Assembly: GCF_026914265.1 (NCBI RefSeq)
Contig: NC_069136.1
Coordinates: 33,813,368-33,877,367 of the forward strand
Direction: 5' to 3'
Source of the DNA: Mya arenaria
Taxonomy: Eukaryota; Mollusca; Bivalvia; Myida; Myidae
DNA length: 64,000 nt
Part shown: positions 22,941 to 35,770 of the stretch, one piece after another
Numbering within the stretch: position 1 is the stretch's first letter
How the letters are laid out: each line of letters begins with the position of its first letter
Notes under the pieces: generated by a model
What the model saw: only the letters and a program-made list of their open reading frames with translations
Database searches by the model: none
Told to the model about the DNA's origin: nothing
Translations under genes and position numbers: made by a program

Positions 22941-23747
22941 CTGAGGACAGCATACATAATGTGACATTATTATAACTGAAGCAAACTGAAAATAATAAAC
23001 AGCTATGTTTCTAAAGAAATGTAAATGATTTTTTAATGTTGCATTATTATATGTGACATCTCATTATAACAGACTACCATAACCATTATAACATACCATA
23101 ACACCTGTATACACGTTGACATGATCTATGAAAACATGAATGTATATTGTACAAGCCTGAATAAAATATCTGTTGTGTTCTGTCACTTATTTAATCCTGC
23201 ATTTCACTGCTATTACCATTTTTGCGTTTCTAGAGGAATCATTGTGATTTTTAACTGAACTGCTCCTAGCCAAGGCATTTTTGCTCGACTGTAAGTATCG
23301 ATAGGAATGTTTTTATTTATTTATTTATTTTTTAAATATCTGCTTTCTTTCTTCTTACATAATTTGATAGGCATTTGAAATTTTTCTGAGTTTCTAAAGT
23401 TTTGGCGCATTGAATGATCGTTGCTTTTGCTCCGCCAAATCTGTTCTTGAAAGTCATGACTCACTCAGTAGATGTACTTCGGGTCAATTGATAACTTGCT
23501 CGTTTTAGAATAATTCATCAACCATTACTTAATTCAGTATTGGATGACCGACGAACGGACGTACGCATAGCGAACAAATATTTATATATAGTAGATGGAA
23601 GGAAGTTTTGGATTGTTCTTATTCAGTTCCAATCATTAAAAACGGTACTTGCTAATTAATTACACTAATAAAAGAGTTTAAATTGATTTAAAGCACATTT
23701 CTCACTTTACGACGACAATTAGTTGAATTGTCCACCTCATTACTCAA

Positions 23748-23832
23748 CACACGTGTCTATTAAGGATGTCCACGTGAAGTGATAATTGCAATCTCGTATC
23801 AAATGACACAAGTTACACTATCTATATATACC
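23748..23832 (+). promoter_or_regulatory. HES copy A promoter: two E-boxes, N-box, TATA
   Basis: CACGTG at 23750-23755 and 23771-23776 (21 bp apart), CACAAG at 23807-23812, and TATATATA at 23823-23830, 112 bp before the ATG. HES repressors bind CACGTG/CACGCG and CACNAG sites, so direct or cross autorepression is a reasonable inference. I saw no clear Su(H)/CSL site (TGGGAA) in the proximal segment. Confidence 0.65.
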
Positions 23833-23934
23833 CGGATCTTTTTCAAACCATCAAACATAAGCTGTTTGCATCAATATTAAAAACTACAAGGAGTTGACCC
23901 TTAAAATCTTTCATTTTACACAATTTTCAATAAA

Positions 23935-25338
23935 ATGGCTGATATGCGAAATTCCCCACGAGAGGTTGCTTCGTATCTGCGAAAGGTTGGTGTTTAACCT
24001 ATTCATTAAGTCATCGTATTTCTTCATTATCTTTATTCACTTAGGTATCATCTTGAAGATGGTTTCATAATATATGCTTACGTTTCGTTTAAGTGAATCC
24101 AAACAAGATAACGATATAATATAACTTTTAAAAGTAATTTAAATGAATATACTTCAGTTTTAATAAGTAACCCACTTTGTGTCTCTTGCAGGTACGCAAG
24201 CCCCTAGTTGAGCGTCAACGCCGTGAGAGGATGAACGCGAGTATTGACCGTCTCAAGCTCCTGATCGCGGACACCATCCGGGAACAGGTATGCTCCGACA
24301 TGACACATTTTTTTTTATTTATTAGAAATGCACATGATTTTATGAAATATAAGTGTAACTTTTAATATTTCAAACATTTAAAGATAAAATTAAACTAGAC
24401 ATTTCTGAACATTAATTTGACATCCTGATTGACAAAATATCGTTTTAGATATTGAAATTGAAATTAATAAATGCTTAGTTTTCATCACATTTTACTATAG
24501 TCTGTTTAAAATAAGATGTCCTATATAATAATACAACATGAAAACAATCATTTACATTTCTATAGAAACATAGATGTTAGGTTAGGATTTTTGTGGTTTT
24601 AATTATTTTAAGTTTGCATCAGTAATAATAATGTCACATTATGTATGCTATCTTCAGGTGTCACCAATGACGCGTGTTGATAAGGCGGACGTCCTTGAAC
24701 TCACTGTGTTCTACCTGACGCGGCTCCAGCAGCAGCAGCGCTCCGGTCGCGTCGCCACCGAAGCCACTGACACTGTCTCCTATGCAAAATCCTATCAGAC
24801 CGGCTCCCGAAAGTGCGCACGGGAGGCAGTCAACTACATAGCTTCGAGCAGTCGTTGGGTTCCGGAAGTGGGGACAGGCGTGAGTGGACATTTGAGGAGC
24901 GTCTATATGCGGAAGCAGAATAGCCGCCAGGATGGTGATGGGAGTCTTCACGATGTTGATAATCGGATTCCACAGATCGATAATATTGTGCCTTATACCT
25001 ATACTCATCAAGGCCAGAACCAGCATGACAATTTTATGTCAACGCCGATACGATCGGACGAACGGCTGAATGGACTGACAGGTCGAAAAGCAACTCCTTC
25101 TATGAACACTCCAGAATGTTCACCGATCTTGCAGAAGATGACAAGTCACGGTGACGTCAACATTCATAATTCCAGGACAGCCGCTTTGAGTTTCCAGAGT
25201 AGTGATTCAGGATTTGCAAGTCTTGACATGTCTACCTTTGGTCAATCGTTAGAGTCAGAATGCGGTAATTTATTTGATCAAAGTGAGGAGGCTGTAGTTG
25301 GTCAATTGTCCAAAGACAATGTATGGCGCCCGTGGTAG
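23935..25338 (+). CDS. HES-family bHLH-Orange repressor, copy A
   Basis: Three exons: 23935-23985, 24192-24287 and 24658-25338, all phase 0, with consensus GT-AG sites. They encode 275 aa. The first ATG starts MADMRNSPREV. The basic region RKPLVERQRRERMN (residues 19-32) carries the proline typical of HES rather than HEY proteins and Glu24 for E-box contact. Helix 1 runs to residue 49, the loop contains SPMTR, and helix 2 begins DKADVLEL (57-64). The Orange domain covers about 94-130 (YQTGSRKC, GHL). The C-terminus is WRPW (272-275), the Groucho/TLE-binding motif. The RKPxVE basic region is closest to the Hes5-like type. A polyadenylation signal AATAAA lies at 25491. Residue 116 is Trp where the other copies have Cys. 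It acts as a nuclear transcriptional repressor, usually downstream of Notch; the specific target is unknown. Confidence 0.95.
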
Positions 25339-25929
25339 AATGTTGCTTTGTGTATAGTTACATGCAATCTGTTACTGGATTTTGTTATTGTTTTGTTTAA
25401 GTAGTAAAAATGAAGTATGAAAAGGGTGCATGGCTGTTACATTATATGCATTAATTGATAGGTTTATGATTATGATTTGCAGATATTAAAAATAAACGAA
25501 ACATACCAACTTGTTTTTTTCTAGTATGATGACCTCCATAGCATATTATTCATATAACTTGAGAGAAGGCGTGTCAAATATAGTTTCTACGTTTTAACTG
25601 TGTGTCAGAATCTGGGGCGTATCCAAGAGCATCTTAGTGGGTAATTTCACCGAAGAAGAAATCCTCTTGACAAAGATCATTTCATGTCCCCCCTATTAGT
25701 TTCATAAATTGTATCAATATTTAAAAACGTTTTGGGGTGTTTTTTAATTCAATTAAAAAAATTGCACTTTTTAAATTAACTTAATTTTTTCTTATTTAAT
25801 AATTAATACCGCGTTCCAAAACAGTGTTTCGACCTCATAGCAGTCCCTATCAGTATTTAGGTAAACCGATGACTAGCATGCTATTTAAAGCACATATGAT
25901 AGTTACTTCCATGTATAATTGCATGTTAC

Positions 25930-26257
25930 TTAAAGCTGCACTCTGACAGATTAAACGCTTTGAAAACTTTTTTATTTGTTGTCTTGGAACGAGCCAATAT
26001 TTGCGAAAATGCGTGATCGCAGGTTTTTATATTAAAGTTCAAAAAATGATGTCTTAAGCATTTTTCTTAAACCTTTAGTAACGGTTTAAGCCATAAAACA
26101 TTAATTTTCGAACGGAAATATGAAAATCTGCGATCAGATCATTTGTCAGCAATCTTTTATCATTGGTTTGCAGATATTTACGCATAAATTTTCTCTTTCC
26201 AAAACAATACATAAAATAGTTGTAAAAACGGAGTATCTGTGAGAGTGCAGCTTTAAG
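25930..26257. mobile_element. foldback MITE in HES unit A
   Basis: Ends TTAAAGCTGCACTCTGACAG and CTGTGAGAGTGCAGCTTTAA are near-perfect inverted repeats, and much of the 328-bp interior also pairs (TTTTAAACC/GGTTTAAG type arms, TCTGCGATC/GATCGCAG). The site is empty downstream of copy F (about 53168), which proves insertion. Confidence 0.85.
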
Positions 26258-27118
26258 ATGAAATCGAATCCAATATACTTTGAGTTTAATCCGGCTAACT
26301 TACTCTCGACATCCGAAATTGCCTTTCCCACTCCCTCCCTTAAATGGGGTTGTGATTAAGTCACCAGACATCACACTAAATGATATCGCGTTTTTATTAC
26401 ACCTCTCGAATTGAAGAGAGCAAAAACATATTCGCGGAGTAATTTTGATAATATATTTAAATTTGGCCTCGGCACCATGTCCCGTGCCTTAGATGTTTGT
26501 ATAATTTGGCAACTTTTTCTCCTTGAATGAGTTCCAATACATAGGTGGCAATGAGCTGATCTATCCCCCATCTCATGTCCATCTTTTCCTTCGTTACCTA
26601 TCTCTCGTTTTCCAGTCCCACCCCGTTTCAAACACCGCTTTCTCCCAATATCGCTCCATTTTAACTCTTACATATTCTGAGTGTACTTTCTGACCCCACT
26701 TTCTTCCCACCACACTCCTTTAATCTCACTGCCATTCTTTTCATTACTCTATTCTTTTACTTTAATATTCTCTGAAAACTTTTCGTTCTTGAATATCCTT
26801 TTTATTTCTCCAAATTCTCTTGTATGTTGATACTATTATCCTATGTACAAGGATTTAATGCGAGATTTTTTGATATAGTAATTGGACATTGAATTATGTC
26901 GTGTCAAAATCTATAGAAATATTTTGGTCAGAATATTCATTGTATTACAGAAAATTAGCCTTTTAATGCAAACATGCCGTTAATATACGTTATAACGCGT
27001 AGAATAATAAACCTGAATATCATTAGTGTTGATAATCATTTTATGTAAGTTTACATGTTTGTTATCTTAATTATTATCTTTAATTATCTGTGAGCATGGT
27101 GTATTATTAATAACTGAA

Positions 27119-28248
27119 CATTGGACCTACAATGGGGACCTTATTAAAGTAGTCAATGATTTCAATTACCTTGGAACTATATTCAATTACAGAGGGAGCT
27201 CTTTACCAAGTTCACTTGATTGGTAAAGCTTTAAAGGCCATGAATGTTTAATTATTACTATGAAGAAGAATAAGAAGAATAGTGTATTATGCAAACAAAT
27301 CTGACAAGATCCATAGCATGGCAGAATTAACAACAAAGTATAATAATATACTGGTACAGCAAGATGTCATCTGGCATAGTAGCAATATAAGACTTACATA
27401 CTTGAAGGAAGAATTTCAGGAGAGAGAGGAGAGGCAACATGTATTCGATTCAAAACATATAGGTAAAAGCATGTCAGTCATATACTAAATGGCGTCTTAT
27501 TTCAAAAGCCTTGAAAGTAAATAAGACAAGATTTTTTTAATTATGTAAATGTCAAGAGCATGACCTCGCTATAAAAACGGTATGTCAATTGTTTGACGCC
27601 TTTGGATTGTCTTTTTTAATTAACGCTTTTGGATTTTGGGTAAAATTGAAATAAAAAGAAATAGAGAATACACCTAAAATATTGAAAGAGATTTTTAAGG
27701 GTTAGGCCAAATATATGTAATGTCTGTATCTATTGTGAACTTGGAAGATATCCTCTTTATATATATAGGGATATACGAATGATAGAATATCGGTTTAAAT
27801 AAGTTAAAACTGATAATATAATCATATCTTAAATCTGTACATGAGCATGCTTGGTCGGATTGTAAAATCGGTAAAAAAAACTGGGTGTCAAATGTTAAGA
27901 AATTGATAGAAGATTATAGTTTCTCTTATATCTTTGATATTGTTGCTAATATTGACTAAGCTATCTGTATTCCAATGGAAAGTTCAGACTGGTAGGTATG
28001 CCAGAAAACGAACACCTAGAGAGGAACGATATTTTTTTATTTATCATACAAATTATATAGTAGAAGTATTTCATTTTATTTATGTATGTCAATGTTATTC
28101 AGATTTAAGAAGGATATGTCTTAAACGTATTTACTGCATGCACCCTTCTGTGTACCAATTTCTGCAACTATTGAAATTATATGACCAAAATACCTTAATT
28201 AAAATAACATTTTATATCAAAGAAGCTCTTGTCATTACAAATAGTTAA
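27119..28248 (+). mobile_element. dead LINE 3' tail in HES unit A
   Basis: The first segment translates to NGDLIKVVNDFNYLGTIF, the conserved VxxFxYLG block of non-LTR reverse transcriptases. The segment from about 27985 gives QTGRYARKRTPREER, then YSDLRR and HPSVYQFLQLL, typical of the C-terminus of mollusc LINE polyproteins. Many stops and frameshifts lie between them. It is a passenger of the tandem unit, not a gene. Confidence 0.75.
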
Positions 28249-29021
28249 TTAAATGTTGAAAGATAAATGTTTATTTCAGCCTCTAATTATTGTTTCAGTT
28301 AGAATGTTGTTTCATAATTATATGAACACTTCCGTTTATTATAAAATAACTCAAAGTTACCATTTACCATAACACGCTGTATATACACATTGGCATGATA
28401 TATGAAAACATTGATGCATATTGTACAAGTCTGAATAAAATATTTGTTCTGTTCTGTCACGTATTTAATCTTGCATTTCACTGCTATTACCATTTTTTGC
28501 GTTTCTAGAGTAATCATTATGACTTTTAACTTAACTGCTCCTAGCCAAGGCATTTTAGCTCGACTGTTAGTATCGATAGGAATGTATTTTTGTTTATTAT
28601 TTTTTTAATATCTGCTTTCTTTCTTCTTACACAATTTGATAGGCATCTGCAGTTTTTCTGAGTTTCTAAAGTTTTGGCGCATTGAATGATCATTGCTTTT
28701 GCTCCGCCAAATCTGTTCTTAAAAAGTCATGATTCATCAAGTAGATGAACTTCGGGTCAAATAATAACTTGCTCGTTTTAGAATAATTCATCAACCATTA
28801 CTTAATTCAGTATTGGATGACCGACGAACTGACGTACGCATAGCGAACAAATATTTATATATAGTAGATGGAAGGAAGTTTTGGATTGTTCTTATTCAGT
28901 TCCAATCATTAAAAACGGTACTTGCTAATTAATTACACTAATTAAAGAGTTTAAATTAATTTGAAGCACATTTCTCACTTTACAACGACAATAAATTAAA
29001 GTTGTCCACCTCATTACTCAA

Positions 29022-29106
29022 CACACGTGTCTATTAAGGATGTCCACGTGAAGTGATAATTGCAATCTCGTATCAAATGACACAAGTTACACTATCTATA
29101 TATACC
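29022..29106 (+). promoter_or_regulatory. HES copy B promoter: two E-boxes, N-box, TATA
   Basis: CACGTG at 29024-29029 and 29045-29050, CACAAG at 29081-29086 and TATATATA at 29097-29104, 111 bp before the ATG. Confidence 0.65.
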
Positions 29107-29207
29107 CGGATCTTTTTCAAACCATCAAACATAAGCTGTTTGCATCAATATTAAAAACTACAAGGAGTTGACCCTTAAATCTTTCATTTTACACAATTTT
29201 CAATAAA

Positions 29208-30609
29208 ATGGCTGACATGCAAAACTCCCCGCGAGAGGTTGCTTCGTATCTGCGAAAGGTTGGTGTTTAACCTATTCAATATGTCATCGTATTTCTTCAT
29301 TATCTTTATTCACTTAGGTTTAATCTTGAAGATGGTTTCATAAAATATGCTAACGTTTCGTTTAAGTGAATCCAAACAAGATAACGATATAATATAACTT
29401 TTAAAATTAATTTAAATAAATATACTTCAGTTTTAATAAGATACCCATTTTGTGTCGCTTGCAGGTACGCAAGCCCCTAGTTGAGCGTCAACGCCGTGAG
29501 AGGATGAACGCGAGTATTGACCGTCTCAAGCTCCTGATCGCGGACACCATCCGGGAACAGGTATGCCCCGACATGACACATTTTTATTTATTTATTAGAA
29601 ATGCACATGATTTTATGAAATATAAGTGTAACTTTTAATATTTCAAACATTTAAAGATAAAATTAAACTAGACATTTCTGAACATTAATTTGACATCCTG
29701 ATTGACAAAATATCGTTTTAGATATTGAAATTGAAATTAATAAATGCTTAGTTTTCATCACATTTTACTATAGTCTGTTTAAAATAAGATGTCCTATATA
29801 ATAATACAACATGAAAAATCATTTACATTTCTATAGAAACATAGATGTTAGGTTAGGATTTTTGTGGTTTTAATTATTTTAAGTTTGCATCAGTAATAAT
29901 AATGTCACATTATGTATGCTATCTTCAGGTGTCACCAATGATGCGTGTTGATAAGGCGGACGTCCTTGAACTCACTGTGTTCTACCTGACGCGGCTCCAG
30001 CAGCAGCAGCGCTCCGGTCGCGTCGCCACCGAAGCCACTGACACTGTCTCCTATGCAAAATCCTATCAGACCGGCTCCCGAAAGTGCGCACGGGAGGCAG
30101 TCAACTACATAGCTTCGAGCAGTCGTTGTGTTCCGGAAGTGGGGACAGGCGTGAGTGGACATTTGAGGAGCGTCTATATGCGGAAGCAGAATAGCCGCCA
30201 GGATGGTGATGGGAGTCTTCACGATGTTGATAATCGGATTCCACAGATCGATAATATTGTGCCTTATACCTATACTCATCAAGGCCAGAACCAGCATGAC
30301 AATTTTATGTCAACGCCGATACGATCGGACGAACGGCTGAATGGACTGACAGGTCGAAAAGCAACTCCTTCTATGAACACTCCAGAATGTTCACCGATCT
30401 TGCAGAAGATGACAAGTCACGGTGACATCAACATTCATAATTCCAGGACAGCCGCTTTGAGTTTCCAGAGTAGTGATTCAGGATTTGCAAGTCTTGACAT
30501 GTCTACCTTTGGTCAATCGTTAGAGTCAGAATGCGGTAATTTATTTGATCAAAGTGAGGAGGCTGTAGTTGGTCAATTGTCCAAAGACAATGTATGGCGC
30601 CCGTGGTAG
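29208..30609 (+). CDS. HES-family bHLH-Orange repressor, copy B
   Basis: Exons 29208-29258, 29465-29560 and 29929-30609 encode 275 aa. It has the same domain plan as copy A: HES basic region with proline, helix-loop-helix split by intron 2 in the loop, Orange domain and terminal WRPW. Type-defining differences from A are exon 1 MADMQNS (not MADMRNS), the exon 2 acceptor reading GTCGCTTGCAG, the loop SPMMR (not SPMTR), and DINIHN (not DVNIHN) in exon 3. No disabling change seen. Copies B and C are nearly identical over the whole unit. Confidence 0.95.
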
Positions 30610-31200
30610 AATGTTGCTTTGTGTATAGTTACATGCAATCTGTTACTGGATTTTGTTATTGTTTTGTTTAAGTAGTAAAAATGAAGTATGAAAAGGGTGC
30701 ATGGCTGTTACATTATATGCATTAATTGATAGGTTTATGATTATGATTTGCAGATATTAAAAATAAACGAAACATACCAACTTGTTTTTTTCTAGTATGA
30801 TGACCTCCATAGCATATTATTCATATAACTTGAGAGAAGGCGTGTCAAATATAGTTTCTACGTTTTAACTGTGTGTCAGAATCTGGGGCGTATCCAAGAG
30901 CATCTTAGTGGGTAATTTCACCGAAGAAGAAATCCTCTTGACAAAGATCATTTCATGTCCCCCCTATTAGTTTCATAAATTGTATCAATATTTAAAAACG
31001 TTTTGGGGTGTTTTTTAATTCAATTAAAAAAATTGCACTTTTTAAATTAACTTAATTTTTTCTTATTTAATAATTAATACCGCGTTCCAAAACAGTGTTT
31101 CGACCTCATAGCAGTCCCTATCAGTATTTAGGTAAACCGATGACTAGCATGCTATTTAAAGCACATATGATAGTTACTTCCATGTATAATTGCATGTTAC

Positions 31201-31527
31201 TTAAAGCTGCACTCTGACAGATTAAACGCTTTGAAAACTTTTTTATTTGTTGTCTTGGAACGAGCCAATATTTGCGAAAATGCGTGATCGCAGGTTTTTA
31301 TATTAAAGTTCAAAAAATGATGTCTTAAGCATTTTTCTTAAACCTTTAGTAACGGTTTAAGCCATAAAACATTAATTTTCGAACGGAAATATGAAAATCT
31401 GCGATCAGATCATTTGTCAGCAATCTTTTATCATTGGTTTGCAGATATTTACGCATAAATTTTCTCTTTCCAAAACAATACATAAAATAGTTGTAAAAAC
31501 GGAGTATCTGTGAGAGTGCAGCTTTAA
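31201..31527. mobile_element. foldback MITE in HES unit B
   Basis: Same element and same position relative to the gene as at 25930-26257, so it was duplicated with the unit. Confidence 0.85.
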
Positions 31528-31784
31528 GATGAAATCGAATCCAATATACTTTGAGTTTAATCCGGCTAACTTACTCTCGACATCCGAAATTCCCTTTCCC
31601 ACTCCCTCCCTTAAATGGGGTTGTGATTAAGTCACCAGACATCACACTAAATGATATCGCGTTCTTTATTACACCTCTCGAATTGAAGAGAGCAAAAACA
31701 TATTCGCGGAGTAATTTTGATAATATATTTAAATTTGGCCTCGGCACCATGTCCCGTGCCTTAGATGTTTGTATAATTTGATTT

Positions 31785-32818
31785 GATGATTGGTAAAGCT
31801 TTAAAGGCCATGAATGTTTAATTATTACTATGAAGAAGAATAAGAAGAATAGTGTATTATGCAAACAAATCTGACAAGATCCATAGCATGGCAGAATTAA
31901 CAACAAAGTATAATAATATACTGGTACAGCAAGATGTCATCTGGCATAGTAGCAATATAAGACTTACATACTTGAAGGAAGAATTTCAGGAGAGAGAGGA
32001 GAGGCAACATGTATTCGATTCAAAACATATAGGTAAAAGCATGTCAGTCATATACTAAATGGCGTCTTATTTCAAAAGCCTTGAAAGTAAATAAGACAAG
32101 ATTTTTTTAATTATGTAAATGTCAAGAGCATGACCTCGCTATAAAAACGGTATGTCAATTGTTTGACGCCTTTGGATTGTCTTTTTTAATTAACGCTTTT
32201 GGATTTTGGGTAAAATTGAAATAAAAAGAAATAGAGAATACACCTAAAATATTGAAAGAGATTTTTAAGGGTTAGGCCAAATATATGTAATGTCTGTATC
32301 TATTGTGAACTTGGAAGATATCCTCTTTATATATATAGGGATATACGAATGATAGAATATCGGTTTAAATAAGTTAAAACTGATAATATAATCATATCTT
32401 AAATCTGTACATGAGCATGCTTGGTCGGATTGTAAAATCGGTAAAAAAAACTGGGTGTCAAATGTTAAGAAATTGATAGAAGATTATAGTTTCTCTTATA
32501 TCTTTGATATTGTTGCTAATATTGACTAAGCTATCTGTATTCCAATGGAAAGTTCAGACTGGTAGGTATGCCAGAAAACGAACACCTAGAGAGGAACGAT
32601 ATTTTTTTATTTATCATACAAATTATATAGTAGAAGTATTTCATTTTATTTATGTATGTCAATGTTATTCAGATTTAAGAAGGATATGTCTTAAACGTAT
32701 TTACTGCATGCACCCTTCTGTGTACCAATTTCTGCAACTATTGAAATTATATGACCAAAATACCTTAATTAAAATAACATTTTATGTCAAAGAAGCTCTT
32801 GTCATTACAAATAGTTAA
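31785..32818 (+). mobile_element. dead LINE tail in HES unit B, 5' part deleted
   Basis: It keeps the GRYARKRTPREER block and its tail but lacks the reverse transcriptase YLG block, which lies inside the 703-bp deletion of this unit. The junction near 31780 reads ATAATTTGATTTGATGATTG, with a few bases not found at either parental side. Confidence 0.75.
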
Positions 32819-33591
32819 TTAAATGTTGAAAGATAAATGTTTATTTCAGCCTCTAATTATTGTTTCAGTTAGAATGTTGTTTCATAATTATATGAACACT
32901 TCCGTTTATTATAAAATAACTCAAAGTTACCATTTACCATAACACGCTGTATATACACATTGGCATGATATATGAAAACATTGATGCATATTGTACAAGT
33001 CTGAATAAAATATTTGTTCTGTTCTGTCACGTATTTAATCTTGCATTTCACTGCTATTACCATTTTTTGCGTTTCTAGAGTAATCATTATGACTTTTAAC
33101 TTAACTGCTCCTAGCCAAGGCATTTTAGCTCGACTGTTAGTATCGATAGGAATGTATTTTTGTTTATTATTTTTTTAATATCTGCTTTCTTTCTTCTTAC
33201 ACAATTTGATAGGCATCTGCAGTTTTTCTGAGTTTCTAAAGTTTTGGCGCATTGAATGATCATTGCTTTTGCTCCGCCAAATCTGTTCTTAAAAAGTCAT
33301 GATTCATCAAGTAGTTGAACTTCGGGTCAAATAATAACTTGCTCGTTTTAGAATAATTCATCAACCATTACTTAATTCAGTATTGGATGACCGACGAACG
33401 GACGTACGCATAGCGAACAAATATTTATATATAGTAGATGGAAGGAAGTTTTGGATTGTTCTTATTCAGTTCCAATCATTAAAAACGGTACTTGCTAATT
33501 AATTACACTAATTAAAGAGTTTAAATTAATTTGAAGCACATTTCTCACTTTACAACGACAATAAATTAAAGTTGTCCACCTCATTACTCAA

Positions 33592-33676
33592 CACACGTGT
33601 CTATTAAGGATGTCCACGTGAAGTGATAATTGCAATCTCGTATCAAATGACACAAGTTACACTATCTATATATACC
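33592..33676 (+). promoter_or_regulatory. HES copy C promoter: two E-boxes, N-box, TATA
   Basis: CACGTG at 33594-33599 and 33615-33620, CACAAG at 33651-33656 and TATATATA at 33667-33674. Confidence 0.65.
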
Positions 33677-33777
33677 CGGATCTTTTTCAAACCATCAAAC
33701 ATAAGCTGTTTGCATCAATATTAAAAACTACAAGGAGTTGACCCTTAAATCTTTCATTTTACACAATTTTCAATAAA

Positions 33778-35179
33778 ATGGCTGACATGCAAAACTCCCC
33801 GCGAGAGGTTGCTTCGTATCTGCGAAAGGTTGGTGTTTAACCTATTCAATATGTCATCGTATTTCTTCATTATCTTTATTCACTTAGGTTTAATCTTGAA
33901 GATGGTTTCATAAAATATGCTAACGTTTCGTTTAAGTGAATCCAAACAAGATAACGATATAATATAACTTTTAAAATTAATTTAAATAAATATACTTCAG
34001 TTTTAATAAGATACCCATTTTGTGTCGCTTGCAGGTACGCAAGCCCCTAGTTGAGCGTCAACGCCGTGAGAGGATGAACGCGAGTATTGACCGTCTCAAG
34101 CTCCTGATCGCGGACACCATCCGGGAACAGGTATGCCCCGACATGACACATTTTTATTTATTTATTAGAAATGCACATGATTTTATGAAATATAAGTGTA
34201 ACTTTTAATATTTCAAACATTTAAAGATAAAATTAAACTAGACATTTCTGAACATTAATTTGACATCCTGATTGACAAAATATCGTTTTAGATATTGAAA
34301 TTGAAATTAATAAATGCTTAGTTTTCATCACATTTTACTATAGTCTGTTTAAAATAAGATGTCCTATATAATAATACAACATGAAAAATCATTTACATTT
34401 CTATAGAAACATAGATGTTAGGTTAGGATTTTTGTGGTTTTAATTATTTTAAGTTTGCATCAGTAATAATAATGTCACATTATGTATGCTATCTTCAGGT
34501 GTCACCAATGATGCGTGTTGATAAGGCGGACGTCCTTGAACTCACTGTGTTCTACCTGACGCGGCTCCAGCAGCAGCAGCGCTCCGGTCGCGTCGCCACC
34601 GAAGCCACTGACACTGTCTCCTATGCAAAATCCTATCAGACCGGCTCCCGAAAGTGCGCACGGGAGGCAGTCAACTACATAGCTTCGAGCAGTCGTTGTG
34701 TTCCGGAAGTGGGGACAGGCGTGAGTGGACATTTGAGGAGCGTCTATATGCGGAAGCAGAATAGCCGCCAGGATGGTGATGGGAGTCTTCACGATGTTGA
34801 TAATCGGATTCCACAGATCGATAATATTGTGCCTTATACTTATACTCATCAAGGCCAGAACCAGCATGACAATTTTATGTCAACGCCGATACGATCGGAC
34901 GAACGGCTGAATGGACTGACAGGTCGAAAAGCAACTCCTTCTATGAACACTCCAGAATGTTCACCGATCTTGCAGAAGATGACAAGTCACGGTGACATCA
35001 ACATTCATAATTCCAGGACAGCCGCTTTGAGTTTCCAGAGTAGTGATTCAGGATTTGCAAGTCTTGACATGTCTACCTTTGGTCAATCGTTAGAGTCAGA
35101 ATGCGGTAATTTATTTGATCAAAGTGAGGAGGCTGTAGTTGGTCAATTGTCCAAAGACAATGTATGGCGCCCGTGGTAG
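33778..35179 (+). CDS. HES-family bHLH-Orange repressor, copy C
   Basis: Exons 33778-33828, 34035-34130 and 34499-35179 encode 275 aa, with a protein sequence apparently identical to copy B. One silent-looking change in exon 3 (ACT for ACC in PYTYTH) separates them. All functional motifs are kept: basic-region proline and Glu, Orange domain, WRPW. It follows copy B by 4570 bp because of the deletion in the spacer. Confidence 0.95.
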
Positions 35180-35770
35180 AATGTTGCTTTGTGTATAGTT
35201 ACATGCAATCTGTTACTGGATTTTGTTATTGTTTTGTTTAAGTAGTAAAAATGAAGTATGAAAAGGGTGCATGGCTGTTACATTATATGCATTAATTGAT
35301 AGGTTTATGATTATGATTTGCAGATATTAAAAATAAACGAAACATACCAACTTGTTTTTTTCTAGTATGATGACCTCCATAGCATATTATTCATATAACT
35401 TGAGAGAAGGCGTGTCAAATATAGTTTCTACGTTTTAACTGTGTGTCAGAATCTGGGGCGTATCCAAGAGCATCTTAGTGGGTAATTTCACCGAAGAAGA
35501 AATCCTCTTGACAAAGATCATTTCATGTCCCCCCTATTAGTTTCATAAATTGTATCAATATTTAAAAACGTTTTGGGGTGTTTTTTAATTCAATTAAAAA
35601 AATTGCACTTTTTAAATTAACTTAATTTTTTCTTATTTAATAATTAATACCGCGTTCCAAAACAGTGTTTCGACCTCATAGCAGTCCCTATCAGTATTTA
35701 GGTAAACCGATGACTAGCATGCTATTTAAAGCACATATGATAGTTACTTCCATGTATAATTGCATGTTAC

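Noticed and set aside
24661-25026. Antisense 121-codon frame opposite HES exon 3, repeated in every copy
   Set aside because: It is conserved only because the sense exon is; it has no family resemblance, and the sense frame explains the conservation completely.
27282-27488. 68-codon frame (MYYANKSDKIHSM...) repeated in each HES unit
   Set aside because: It lies inside the dead LINE remnant, is conserved only by duplication of the unit, and is disrupted in the last unit.
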